DNA of 64,000 nt from an uncultured Coprococcus sp. GTDB taxonomy: Bacteria > Bacillota > Clostridia > Lachnospirales > Lachnospiraceae. Shown here piece after piece: positions 8,565-17,311 of the stretch. The translations under genes were made by a program, and so were the position numbers. The DNA lies in NCBI GenBank assembly GCA_947626675.1, contig CANQTC010000008.1:54696-118695 (forward strand). The letters run 5' to 3'. Each line of letters begins with the position of its first letter. Within the stretch, counting starts at the first letter, position 1. The notes beneath the pieces are model-generated. The model searched no databases. It was given only the letters and a program-made list of their open reading frames with translations, and was not told where the DNA came from.

Positions 8565-9445
8565 GAATGAAATATATTTCAAAAATTCAGTCAGGCCTTA
8601 CGCGGTGCAGTACCATATATACCAATAAAGCAACATCGAGAATTCTTGATGGCTCATACAATTCAATTTATAAGGGAAGAAGTATGAACTTTGATGAGCT
8701 GAGGGAATATGTTGTAGGAGATGAAATAAAGGATATAGACTGGAAAGCGTCTGCAAGAAACCAGCGGTTGCTTGTCAAACAATATATTGCTGAAAAAAAG
8801 CATAATATTATGCTTGTAATGGATACAAACAGAAGGATGCTTGCATATTCAAACCAGTTGCAGGAGAAAAGGGAAGTCGCATTGATGTGCGCGGGTACGC
8901 TTGCTTATCTTGTAAACAGAAATGGGGACTATGTCAGCGCGACATATGCAACAGAAAAATCAATCAATCATTTTCCGTTTAAAATGGGACTGATGAATAT
9001 CGAGGAGATTCTTACCCATTATGACAGAAAAGTGACGATGGAAAATCAATCGAATATCAATGCGCCTCTTGATTATATTATCCGTCATTTTAAAAGAAGA
9101 ATGGTGATACTTGTTGTTACGGATATAGAGGGAATCCGGGGGATTCCTGATGCAACCTTGAAGGAGCTTCTTACAATGAACGATATCTTGTTTGTCAATG
9201 TTGGCGATGCTGACACAAGCGGCAGGAATGTATATGATATTGACAGTGAGTGTTATCTGCCGGAATATTTTACAATGGATAAAAAACTTGCAAAGCTGGA
9301 GATGACAAAGAAGCAGGCGGCATATAAAGAAGCTATGGATAAATTAAAAAGATTTGGTATCGCATCATCGACAATTCATGATACAGATGAGATTGATATG
9401 AAAATCATGGAATTGCTTAATAAACATAAAGGTGAAAAGAGGTAA
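8561..9445 (+). CDS. DUF58 domain protein (MoxR partner)
   Basis: A 294-residue DUF58 protein, the usual companion of MoxR. The signature GRSMNFDELREYVVGDEIKDIDW followed by KASARN is intact near residues 40-67, and a VWA-like stretch (MLVMDTNRRM) follows. No transmembrane segment is apparent, whereas many DUF58 proteins carry two N-terminal ones, so this is a short cytoplasmic version. It overlaps moxR by 4 bp and ends 1 bp before the best start of the next gene. Confidence 0.92.
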   Translation: MRMKYISKIQSGLTRCSTIYTNKATSRILDGSYNSIYKGRSMNFDELREYVVGDEIKDIDWKASARNQRLLVKQYIAEKKHNIMLVMDTNRRMLAYSNQLQEKREVALMCAGTLAYLVNRNGDYVSATYATEKSINHFPFKMGLMNIEEILTHYDRKVTMENQSNINAPLDYIIRHFKRRMVILVVTDIEGIRGIPDATLKELLTMNDILFVNVGDADTSGRNVYDIDSECYLPEYFTMDKKLAKLEMTKKQAAYKEAMDKLKRFGIASSTIHDTDEIDMKIMELLNKHKGEKR

Positions 9446-9446
9446 T

Positions 9447-9926
9447 ATGGAAACAACAGTTAGATTGCAGGAACCATTTTCATATGCATTATGGCCTGTC
9501 ATTATTGCGGGAGGGATAGCGGCTGCATTTCTTGCATATTTTGTGATAGTGAAGCTGATTCAAAAATATAGAGCGAAACAGCATAGGAAAGTTCCTGTCA
9601 TTAAAAGACGCTCGCCTGAAGAGGTATTTGCAATAAAGAAAAAATATATTGAAGAATTATGCAGAATAGAAAGCGACTTGCATACGGATAAGATTAGTAT
9701 GCGACTGGCTTATCAGAAGATGAGCATCTGCATCAGAAAATTTGTTTATGAAATGACCGGAATGAAGGTTGTGAATTATACGCTTCAGGAAATAAAGCTG
9801 CTTCATATGCCTGTGCTGGAGGAGTTGATTTCTGAATATTATACACCGGAATTTGCATGGAAGTCGTCAGGCGATGCAGATACTTCAATAGAGAAAACAA
9901 AAAGGGTTATAGAACGATGGAATTGA
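9447..9926 (+). CDS. small single-pass membrane protein in the MoxR/Bat-like operon
   Basis: A 159-residue protein with one transmembrane helix near residues 13-36 (LWPVIIAGGIAAAFLAYFVIV), then a basic stop-transfer and a helical cytoplasmic domain. The ATG at 9447 is preferred because GAAAAGAGG lies 4 bp upstream; a GTG at 9432 would overlap the upstream gene. Position and architecture match the DUF4381-like proteins that occur between DUF58 and VWA genes in Bat operons, but sequence similarity is too weak to name it. It overlaps the next gene by 10 bp. Confidence 0.8.
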   Translation: METTVRLQEPFSYALWPVIIAGGIAAAFLAYFVIVKLIQKYRAKQHRKVPVIKRRSPEEVFAIKKKYIEELCRIESDLHTDKISMRLAYQKMSICIRKFVYEMTGMKVVNYTLQEIKLLHMPVLEELISEYYTPEFAWKSSGDADTSIEKTKRVIERWN

Positions 9927-10930
9927 AAAATCGATTTATGATATACATAGGGATGGTTGTCCTGATTTTGCTTTTTCTGTCGCTGTTTATTAAATTCAGC
10001 AGAAAAGGAAAATACAAGGGCGGAAAAAAAGTTTCCAATACACTTTATATGAAGGATGAACCATATTTTAAAAAGAAAGTGCTTCAATATAAGATATTAT
10101 CTTATGTTTTGACAGGTTCATTCATTCTTGGAATTGCAGTATCTTTTTTTATGCTGTCAAGACCATATAAAAATAGAGTGGTTGATAAAGAAAAGTACAG
10201 CAGGGACATTATGCTGTGCCTTGATATATCGGCGTCTGTTGATTATCTGAATACAAATCTTATCGAGGAATTAAAAGATACCGTATCGAATCTTCAGGGG
10301 GAACGATTTGGGATTTTGATATTTAATTGCAACCCGGTTTTATTTGTACCCCTTACAGATGATTATGAATATGTTCTTGAACAGCTTGATTTGATTGAGA
10401 GAGTATTGAAAATCAATATGGGATTTGCCACCTCGCTGGATGATTATTATCTTTTTGACTATATTGTATCGGGAACGCAGATTGGGCCTGAAGAAAGGGG
10501 AAGCTCCCTGATTGGGGATGGCCTTGCAGCATGCGCCTATGATTTTCCTGATTTAGATAAGGAACGGACAAGGGTTATCATATTTGCTACCGATAATGAT
10601 ATACAGGGGACGCCTGTTTTTACATTAGATGAGGCGGCAGATGTCTGTAAAGAAAATAAGATTACAGTATTCGGCGTGGGAACAAAGGAAATGAGTAATG
10701 CGAATATTCAGTCTATGGAGGACGCTGTTGTAAAAACCGGAGGAAAGTTTTTCCTTGAAAATAAATCAGGAACATTTGAGGAGATAGTAGATGAGATAGA
10801 AAAAACGAGTAAGAGCCTTGTAAAAGGCGGTACACAGGTACAGCAGACTGATATTGTGGGTGTACCGTTTATCATACTTCTTTTTTCTGTTCTGTTAATG
10901 ATGATTGTGACAAAGCAGCTGAAACGCTGA
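9917..10930 (+). CDS. VWA-domain membrane protein (Bat-like, first of pair)
   Basis: A 337-residue protein with the BatA/BatB layout: N-terminal hydrophobic segments (residues about 8-23 and 60-80), a von Willebrand A domain with the MIDAS motif DISAS (in MLCLDISASVD), and a C-terminal transmembrane helix (GVPFIILLFSVLLMMIV) followed by a short basic tail. The ATG at 9917 is chosen over an upstream in-frame start at 9857, which would lie deep in the previous gene and lack a ribosome site. VWA domains of this kind bind metal and partner proteins and are thought to be remodelled by MoxR. Confidence 0.9.
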   Translation: MELKNRFMIYIGMVVLILLFLSLFIKFSRKGKYKGGKKVSNTLYMKDEPYFKKKVLQYKILSYVLTGSFILGIAVSFFMLSRPYKNRVVDKEKYSRDIMLCLDISASVDYLNTNLIEELKDTVSNLQGERFGILIFNCNPVLFVPLTDDYEYVLEQLDLIERVLKINMGFATSLDDYYLFDYIVSGTQIGPEERGSSLIGDGLAACAYDFPDLDKERTRVIIFATDNDIQGTPVFTLDEAADVCKENKITVFGVGTKEMSNANIQSMEDAVVKTGGKFFLENKSGTFEEIVDEIEKTSKSLVKGGTQVQQTDIVGVPFIILLFSVLLMMIVTKQLKR

Positions 10931-10943
10931 TGTAGAGGGCGAT

Positions 10944-11888
10944 ATGATAATAAAACCGATAATTCCAATATGGCTTATGACGGTAATATGTGTGGTGATG
11001 CTTCTGCTGAAAAGAAAGGGGCGTGTACCATATATCAGACAGATTATTATCGTTATATTAATGTTTGCAGTAAACTTAAGAATTATGATTCCAAGCGGCG
11101 AAGCGCAGATTCAGTCAAAGCAGATGGAGGCGGATGTTCTGTTTGTGGTTGATGATACCATCAGTATGGTTGCAAGGGATTATAATGGAGAAACAGAAAG
11201 GCTTACAGCAGTTAAAGAGGATTGTAAATATATTATTGACAAACTGTATGGTGCGCGGTTTGCAGTTATTTCTTTTAATAATAAAGCGAATATGCTGTCT
11301 CCATTTACGGATGATGCAGATTATGCAAATAGTGTGATTCGTTCAATATATCCGATTGACGAGTTGTATGCAACCGGAAGTTCCATGAATGTATGCAAGG
11401 ATATCTTGATTGATACGACAAAGAAGTCATATGACAAAGGTGACAGAAGTGTTGTCGTATTTTTTATCAGTGATGGAGAAATTACAAATGGTGAGGCGCT
11501 TACCTCCTTTAAAGATGCTGCGAAATATATAGATAACGGAGCAGTTCTTGGATATGGAACGAAAGAGGGCGGTGAGATGTATGTACAGTCCTATTTTGAC
11601 GATGCGCCGCAGCCGATAGAGGATACATCTGATTATCCGTATAAGCCTGCAAAATCAAAGATTGACGAGGATAATCTTACAAAGATTGCTTCCGACCTTG
11701 ATATCGATTATATCAATATGAATCAACGGGAGAATATAGACGAGGTCATTCAAAAGGTTCAGTCTTCTTCCAAAACATCACTGGCGCGGGAGTCGGCGGA
11801 TGGTTATACGGATGTCTACTACATTTTTGTAGTGCCGCTTTTACTTTTGCTGATATATGAGTTTGTAGATTATAGAAGGAGAGGGTAG
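10944..11888 (+). CDS. VWA-domain membrane protein (Bat-like, second of pair)
   Basis: A 314-residue VWA protein. Two N-terminal hydrophobic helices (IIPIWLMTVICVVMLLL and QIIIVILMFAVNLRIMI), a VWA domain whose MIDAS reads DDTIS (a D-x-T-x-S variant), and a C-terminal helix (YYIFVVPLLLLLIYEFV). The two VWA proteins are adjacent with a 13-bp gap and probably form a membrane complex. The variant MIDAS in one partner and classic DISAS in the other suggests unequal roles; this is inference. Confidence 0.88.
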   Translation: MIIKPIIPIWLMTVICVVMLLLKRKGRVPYIRQIIIVILMFAVNLRIMIPSGEAQIQSKQMEADVLFVVDDTISMVARDYNGETERLTAVKEDCKYIIDKLYGARFAVISFNNKANMLSPFTDDADYANSVIRSIYPIDELYATGSSMNVCKDILIDTTKKSYDKGDRSVVVFFISDGEITNGEALTSFKDAAKYIDNGAVLGYGTKEGGEMYVQSYFDDAPQPIEDTSDYPYKPAKSKIDEDNLTKIASDLDIDYINMNQRENIDEVIQKVQSSSKTSLARESADGYTDVYYIFVVPLLLLLIYEFVDYRRRG

Positions 11889-11895
11889 TGCTTCA

Positions 11896-12585
11896 ATGAA
11901 AAAGATAATAATAGCAGTATGGATATTTTTTATATTATGCTTTACCGTATTCGTCATAAACTATGCTGCAAATGAAGTGATGATTCGGAAATATCATTCA
12001 GGGGAATATGAATCCAATTCTTTTTCTGTACTTGGTTTTACAGAGCCATATATAGCCGATTATAATCAGGGAAATATTTATTTTAAATCAGGGGATTATG
12101 AAAACGCTATCATTTCCTATAAAAATGCACTGGATAAAAACCCGCCGCATGACAGGGAATGTAAAATAAGAATCAATCTTGCACTCTCAATGGTTACGCC
12201 GATTAATCCGGAGGAAATAACAGAGGACAATGTCGATGAGGTAATCAATACGCTTGAAGAAGCAAAAGATGTTCTTATTGAACATGGATGTGCGAACAGG
12301 GATGACCATAATGGGCATAATAAAGACGCACAGACGTTGAAAGATGAGATTGATGCGTTTGAAGAACAACTGAAAGAACAAAAAAATGAACCGAAAGACA
12401 CTCCGGATACGCCGGATGATAAAAAAGACGACGATAAGGACGATAAAGAGAAGGATGAAAGAGAAGAAAAAAGAAAGCAGCTTGAAGATTTAGAAAATCA
12501 GGGGATTGAAGAAAAAAACCGTCAGGGGAATAGTACAGAATCCTTTTGGAATGATTCTATTTTCTATGATGGACCAACCTGGTAA
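11896..12585 (+). CDS. TPR-containing membrane-anchored protein (BatC-like)
   Basis: A 229-residue protein with one N-terminal membrane helix (IIIAVWIFFILCFTVFVINYA), one clear tetratricopeptide repeat around residues 55-88 (YNQGNIYFKSGDYENAIISY), and a long highly charged Asp/Lys/Glu-rich tail from about residue 150. This is the arrangement of BatC/BatE proteins that end Bat operons. It starts 7 bp after the second VWA gene and is followed by a terminator, marking the operon end. Confidence 0.85.
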   Translation: MKKIIIAVWIFFILCFTVFVINYAANEVMIRKYHSGEYESNSFSVLGFTEPYIADYNQGNIYFKSGDYENAIISYKNALDKNPPHDRECKIRINLALSMVTPINPEEITEDNVDEVINTLEEAKDVLIEHGCANRDDHNGHNKDAQTLKDEIDAFEEQLKEQKNEPKDTPDTPDDKKDDDKDDKEKDEREEKRKQLEDLENQGIEEKNRQGNSTESFWNDSIFYDGPTW

Positions 12586-12594
12586 AACAACCGG

Positions 12595-12632
12595 AAAATG
12601 GTGTGACTCACAATCGAGCCACACCATTTTCT
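12595..12632. terminator. bidirectional terminator between convergent genes
   Basis: AAAATGGTGTGACTC (12595-12609) pairs with GAGCCACACCATTTT (12616-12630), one mismatch, with A and T tracts at both ends; serves the Bat-like operon and the opposing lipoprotein gene. Confidence 0.8.
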
Positions 12633-12635
12633 GCA

Positions 12636-13328
12636 TTACTTTATCTTCGAGATATCCGGGGTTAAACCAATTGCTGTAAACGAGGAAGAGAGCGTGTCTG
12701 AGAAATTGTTCTCATCAGCATCCTTTAAATTATCCAACAGGATATAGGAGGAATTTGCCGATACAGCGCCGTCTTCGCCCGGGATAAAGGATATACAGAC
12801 GGGATAACTATCCGGATATTGGTATATGTATATCGTCGGGCTTTGAAGCGCATTGCAGACAAATGTAGAATTTGCTGTTATGACGCCGGATACTGCAAGG
12901 GAAGTAACGCCCGATTTTGAATTCAAAATATTGATGATGCTGCCGTATGATTTATTTATAATACTGTTTTTCAGGTTATCGGACAGATTTTTGGTGTCAA
13001 GTCCCATTAATGTAAGATATGCTTCCATTACCGATTGTTCCACAGACACCTGATATACTGCTGTGCTATTTTCATAGTTTCCGTTTGAAAGTTCCGCTAT
13101 TTTCGACGTAAGCTCTTCCACTCCTCCTGCAACAGATTTTATATAAGACTCATTTGAACAAAGTTCCTGCATGGTATCTGCAAGCTTAAGTCCCTGTTCA
13201 TAAAGCTTATCGAGATTATCCCCCGTTTCTTTTCCGTTAGAATCTGATTTACCGCATGCTGAACAAATCAATAAAAGGCATACACATAAAAACAGACATA
13301 ATAATTTTCTGAATGATACTTTTTTCAT
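12636..13328 (-). CDS. hypothetical lipoprotein
   Basis: About 230 residues. A hydrophobic signal (LLCLFLCVCLLLICSAC) ends in a lipobox with Cys near residue 26, then a Ser/Asn-rich linker. The mature part is mostly helical with no family I recognise. Start is ATG 13328 (a TTG lies one codon earlier, with an in-frame TGA just before it). The only good Shine-Dalgarno (GGAGG, 13356-13360 on the complement) is 27 nt upstream, separated from the ATG by a small GC hairpin. Confidence 0.75.
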   Translation of the reverse strand: MKKVSFRKLLCLFLCVCLLLICSACGKSDSNGKETGDNLDKLYEQGLKLADTMQELCSNESYIKSVAGGVEELTSKIAELSNGNYENSTAVYQVSVEQSVMEAYLTLMGLDTKNLSDNLKNSIINKSYGSIINILNSKSGVTSLAVSGVITANSTFVCNALQSPTIYIYQYPDSYPVCISFIPGEDGAVSANSSYILLDNLKDADENNFSDTLSSSFTAIGLTPDISKIK

Positions 13329-13339
13329 CAATCACAACT

Positions 13340-13360
13340 GCCGGTGAGCCGGCAACCTCC
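13340..13360 (-). promoter_or_regulatory. ribosome site with hairpin interposed before the start codon
   Basis: On the minus strand GGAGG (13356-13360) is followed by GCCGG-CTCA-CCGGC (13340-13353), then 11 nt to ATG. Folding of the 5-bp hairpin would bring the ribosome site to a normal distance. Confidence 0.45.
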
Positions 13361-13451
13361 TCTTTTTTATAAGAAGTATAGCAAAGGTGAAGAGAATGTC
13401 AATATAGCAGAGACAATTCAAGGTATTTTTAATTTTATATAATGGCAGCAT

Positions 13452-13479
13452 TTGACATACTGTGTGGTAAAGGTATAAT
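13452..13479 (+). promoter_or_regulatory. sigma-A promoter of the methyltransferase / NYN-LOTUS unit
   Basis: Consensus TTGACA (13452-13457), 16-bp spacer, TATAAT (13474-13479), 28 bp before the start codon. Confidence 0.75.
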
Positions 13480-13507
13480 AAAATCAATATACAAGGGGGA
13501 TGTACAG

Positions 13508-14641
13508 ATGGACACGTTATTAAAAGAAATTGAGAATACAAATCCTTATAAAATCGTACTGAGCGGCGGAAGAGGAAACTATATGAAAATTACTGCTGTC
13601 CGGAAGCTGATAAGAGGGAAGACTGTTTACCAGCTTGAGAAATACACAAGGCAGCAGGTATTTCATGAAAATATAGATGAAGAAAAACTGATATCAACAC
13701 TTCAGAAATATCTGGAGGAAGGATTTCGGCAGCTCAATTCGTTTTCGGCAGAATATGAATACGATATTAAACTGTCCAAAAAAGGAAAGTTTTCAGTGAA
13801 TAAAAGAAAAGCTGAAGGAAAGTTGATAAGGGTTGAAGGCAATAACAGAAGGAAGCAGTATATTTTTGAAGAGGGAATGGATATCCCGGTATTGAAGGAA
13901 CTGGGTATCTTTACGAAAGAAGGAAAAATTGTTCATGCCATGTATGACAAATACAGGCAGATTAATCGTTTTGTGGAAATGGTTGATGATATCCTGAAGA
14001 ATTATCATAAAACGTCTATCAATGTCATAGACTTTGGCTGCGGCAAATCATATCTGACATTTGTATTGTATTACTATCTTGTAGAAGTAAAGAAGATAGA
14101 AACGCATATTACAGGACTTGATTTAAAGGAAAAAGTAATAGCAGATTGCAATCGGCTGGCGGAAAAATTTGAATATGATAATCTGCACTTTGAGTTAGGA
14201 AACATAAACGGTTATGAAACAGATGAAGAGATTGACATGGTCGTGACACTTCATGCCTGCGATACGGCGACTGATTATGCGCTTTATAATGCGATTTGCT
14301 AGAAGGCAGATTATATTCTTTCTGTTCCATGCTGTCAGCACGAAGTGAATAAACAGATTCATTCAGAGAACTTATCAGCGCTTATGAAGTATGGCCTCAT
14401 AAAAGAAAGAACGTCAGCGCTTGTCACAGACGCTATCAGGGGATGTCTGCTTGAGAGCTGTGGTTATAAGACTGATTTAATGGAATTTATAGAGATAGAA
14501 CATTCTCCAAAGAATATATTAATCAGGGCAGTAAGGAAAAATATATCGGATGCAAAAAGAGAGAAATCATTTGCTGAAGCAGCCGGACTTTGTGAAGCGT
14601 TTGGCATAAAGCAGACATTGATGGAACTGCTGAAGAAATGA
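13508..14641 (+). pseudogene. class I SAM-dependent methyltransferase interrupted by an in-frame TAG
   Basis: The frame runs 377 codons from ATG 13508 (after GGGGG) to TGA at 14641, but codon at 14300-14302 is TAG. Both sides are in the same frame and read as one protein: motif I VIDFGCGKSYLTFVLYYYL, LHACDTATDYAL just before the stop and ILSVPCCQHEVNKQI just after, the latter pair being adjacent in this methyltransferase family. A single G-to-A change from TGG would explain it. TAG ends other genes here, so it is a true stop in this organism. Either a recently inactivated gene, a split product, readthrough, or a sequencing error. The promoter and RBS remain intact, and the NYN gene follows 27 bp later. 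Confidence 0.8.
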
Positions 14642-14668
14642 TTATAGAAAAGATGAAGGGGGATACAG

Positions 14669-15553
14669 ATGAAAGCTGCGCTTTTTATAGATACCAATAC
14701 GATTGACAGCAGATACATAAACCTTATATACAAAGAAGCTGTTCACATGGGGGATATTATTTTTAAAAGGGCCTATGGTATTGCTGCCCAAAACGAAAAA
14801 TTGAAAAACGAGCTTTTGGACGATGCAATATATATCGAAGATGCAGACTCAAAATATCAGGACAGAATACCTATGAAAATGGCGGTGGATATGATAAAAG
14901 CTGCGGATGATAGTGCGGTGGATTTTATCATGGCTGCTACGCAGGATGCGTATATTGCGCCGGTTCTGTCCCTTATCAGGGAAAAAGGAAAAAAAGTTAT
15001 TTTGTTTGGAAGCTGCCGGAAACGGGGCCCGCTTCGTCATGAATGTTCAAATTATATATATATTGAGGCATTAAATGGAGAACCGATAACAGAATATATC
15101 ACACCCATCGCCGATATTGTAAAAACCGTCAGGGACATTATATCTTCTTATAAGGGCAGGGGGGAAGAGATTACTGTTGATAAGCTTTATCGTGCCTTAT
15201 GCAGAATGTATAAAGATTTTGATGCAAGAAATTATGGATATACCCATTTTGAACTGTTTGTAAAAAATGAGGTGGAAGGCGTATATATAGCGTATGAGAA
15301 TAACCGAGCCTATGTGAATATTGCGGAAGGAAATGAGAAGATAGAGCGCTTTATATACAGCTATCTTGCGCAGAACAATAATCAGATTGATGACATGAAT
15401 CAGCTTTTTGATGCGCTGATTCATGCATTTCCGGGTTTTTCAACCAGTCATTATGGTTACAATTCCGATTATGCGTTTTTATTGAGTTTTCCAAAGCTGC
15501 AACTCTGTGATAATAAGGGGGTAAAGTTGAAACAGACATTTAAACTGAAATAA
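14669..15553 (+). CDS. NYN (PIN-like) domain protein with LOTUS/OST-HTH domains
   Basis: A 294-residue protein. Residues 1-135 are a LabA-like NYN domain, a PIN-fold predicted RNase: MKAALFIDTNTID gives the first acidic residue, and MAATQDAYIAPVLSLIREKGKKVILFG the S/T-x-D-type segment and following strand. Two winged-helix LOTUS/OST-HTH-type modules follow, around residues 155-220 (ending AYENNRAYVNI) and 225-285 (FPGFSTSHYGYNSDYAFLLSFP). LOTUS domains bind RNA or protein partners, so an RNA-processing role is likely. The SD AAGGGGG precedes the ATG. It shares a transcript with the interrupted methyltransferase. The functional partner is unknown. Confidence 0.85.
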   Translation: MKAALFIDTNTIDSRYINLIYKEAVHMGDIIFKRAYGIAAQNEKLKNELLDDAIYIEDADSKYQDRIPMKMAVDMIKAADDSAVDFIMAATQDAYIAPVLSLIREKGKKVILFGSCRKRGPLRHECSNYIYIEALNGEPITEYITPIADIVKTVRDIISSYKGRGEEITVDKLYRALCRMYKDFDARNYGYTHFELFVKNEVEGVYIAYENNRAYVNIAEGNEKIERFIYSYLAQNNNQIDDMNQLFDALIHAFPGFSTSHYGYNSDYAFLLSFPKLQLCDNKGVKLKQTFKLK

Positions 15554-15651
15554 TCATTTTCTATAGAATAACTGAACAAATGGATAAAATCTGTATATAT
15601 AATAAGTAATGAATAATATTTTGTTATAAGATAGAAAGCAGGTGGTTCATA

Positions 15652-16560
15652 ATGGCAGAAAGAGGTATTGATATTTCATATTGGCAGGGCAGTATCGATT
15701 TTGCAAGGGTAAAATCAGATGGTGTGAAGTTCGTCATTATACGAGAGGGATACGGGCAGAGTCCCGATTCAAGATTTTCAGGTTATGTCAAAGGGTGCAA
15801 GGACAACGGAATTAAAATCAGAGGCGTTTATCATTTCAGTTACGCCTTGAATTTGGAACAGGCAAAGGAGGAAGCAAAGTTTTGCCTGAGTCAGATGAAA
15901 AAGGCAGGGCTTGGAAAGGATGTTATCGTATTTTTTGATTTTGAATATGATACGGTTCAAAAGGCAAAGGAGAAAGGGGTAACGCTTGGACGGAAGGAAT
16001 GTAATGCACATGCAAAAGCATTTTGCGATTACATAAAAAGTCAGGGGTATCAGGCAGGCATTTATTCCAATATTGATTATTATAAAAACATGTATGATAA
16101 AAGTGTAATTGAACGATATGTATTCTGGCTGGCGGATTATTCAGGAGAACCTGATTATCCTTGTACGTTCCGGCAATACAGCAGTACAGGAAGCGTAGCG
16201 GGAATTGACGGAAATGTTGATATGGATTATTACTATGGGAAAACGGACACAAAGCCTGAACAACCAAATTCCGGGAAGAAATCATTAAATGTGATTGCCA
16301 AAGAGGTTATTGCAGGAAAATGGGGAAATGGGGATGAACGGAAACAACGATTAACAAAAGCAGGTTATGATTATAATGCAGTTCAGCGTAAAGTAAACGA
16401 ACTGATGGCGGATAATCGTAGGCCCGCAAAATCTGTTGAAGAGCTTGCAAGGGAAGTGATTCAGGGAAAATGGGGATATGGCGCTGACAGAAGGGAACGT
16501 CTTACAAAAGCAGGTTATGATTATAATGCAGTACAAAACAGGGTTAATGAATTGATGTAA
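15652..16560 (+). CDS. GH25 muramidase with two C-terminal Cpl-7 (CW_7) repeats, no signal peptide
   Basis: A 302-residue lysozyme. GH25 domain covers residues 1-205: ERGIDISYWQG start, the acidic DFEYD motif near residue 99-103, and the QYSSTGSVAGIDGNVDMDY end. Two 40-residue CW_7 wall-binding repeats follow, VIAKEVIAGKWGNGDERK... and LAREVIQGKWGYGADRR..., both ending LTKAGYDYNAVQ-x-x-VNELM. These bind the glucosaminyl-muramyl-peptide backbone. No signal peptide is present, as in phage endolysins that need a holin; no phage genes are nearby, so it may be a domesticated lysin. Terminator follows. Confidence 0.93.
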   Translation: MAERGIDISYWQGSIDFARVKSDGVKFVIIREGYGQSPDSRFSGYVKGCKDNGIKIRGVYHFSYALNLEQAKEEAKFCLSQMKKAGLGKDVIVFFDFEYDTVQKAKEKGVTLGRKECNAHAKAFCDYIKSQGYQAGIYSNIDYYKNMYDKSVIERYVFWLADYSGEPDYPCTFRQYSSTGSVAGIDGNVDMDYYYGKTDTKPEQPNSGKKSLNVIAKEVIAGKWGNGDERKQRLTKAGYDYNAVQRKVNELMADNRRPAKSVEELAREVIQGKWGYGADRRERLTKAGYDYNAVQNRVNELM

Positions 16561-16568
16561 AAATAGTC

Positions 16569-16606
16569 AGGGTATAGCCGCAGTATCAGGTTATACCCTT
16601 TTATTA
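16569..16606 (+). terminator. intrinsic terminator of GH25 gene
   Basis: AGGGTATAGCC (16569-16579) pairs with GGTTATACCCT (16589-16599) and is followed by TTTTATT. Confidence 0.75.
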
Positions 16607-16698
16607 ATGAATAAAATGTATGAATCGAAGGATAATAAAATTATAAAAACGTATCGTTTTATCAAGGCTTGAAAGACTTTATGATTTGGAGGATATAT

Positions 16699-17271
16699 AT
16701 GGAGACAAAGGACCATCTGGCGCTTGGAAAATACCTTTTATATAATACTGAAAATAATTTTACGCCATTACAGAAGAAGCTCTTTCTAATTGGAAATGTG
16801 CTGCCTGATGTATGGCTGTTTTCATATGCTGTAGGAATTGCAGAGAGAAAAAACCTAAAAGGGCATATTCACAGTAATGCCAAAAAAAGAGTGGAGAAGC
16901 ATATCCGATATATAAAAAAACATAAGGATAATAAATATAAAAACAGTTTCATGCTCGGCGTTTTAATGCACTATCTGGCAGATTCTTTCACATATCCGCA
17001 TAGTGACCATTATGCGTTTGGAATCAGTCAGCACAAGAAATATGAGCATGAGCTTCACCGGATGATGTGGAAAGAAATTTTCTTATCAAATAATCAATAT
17101 ATGAAAGAGATACATTTGGAGCATCTGGATGCAATGGTAAAAAAAGCATATAAAGGATACACCGGTATAATCCATACACCAAAGTCAGACTGCAAATATA
17201 TACTGGAAATGGCAGAAAAGGTATTTTTGTCAGGATTGTATACCGTAAAAGAATTGCAGAAGGGCATGTAG
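16699..17271 (+). CDS. zinc-dependent phospholipase C-like protein
   Basis: A 190-residue all-helical protein rich in His/Asp at positions typical of zinc-dependent phospholipase C-like families: HLALGKYLL near the N-terminus, GNVLPD, HYLADSFTYPHSDHY in the middle and HKKYEHELH. No signal peptide, so the protein appears cytoplasmic. TTGGAGG 7 bp before ATG 16699 decides the start over an in-frame TTG at 16669. Substrate unknown; many clostridial members are annotated only by fold. Confidence 0.72.
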   Translation: METKDHLALGKYLLYNTENNFTPLQKKLFLIGNVLPDVWLFSYAVGIAERKNLKGHIHSNAKKRVEKHIRYIKKHKDNKYKNSFMLGVLMHYLADSFTYPHSDHYAFGISQHKKYEHELHRMMWKEIFLSNNQYMKEIHLEHLDAMVKKAYKGYTGIIHTPKSDCKYILEMAEKVFLSGLYTVKELQKGM

Positions 17272-17281
17272 AAAAAAATGA

Positions 17282-17311
17282 TTGCACCACATTCCATATA
17301 CAGGGTATAAT
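17282..17311 (+). promoter_or_regulatory. sigma-A promoter of the membrane metallophosphoesterase
   Basis: TTGCAC (17282-17287), 18-bp spacer, TATAAT (17306-17311), 67 bp before the start codon. Confidence 0.6.

Noticed and set aside
14345..14641. Stand-alone 98-residue gene starting at GTG 14345
   Set aside because: Same frame as the interrupted methyltransferase, no ribosome site, and it reads as the continuing C-terminal part.
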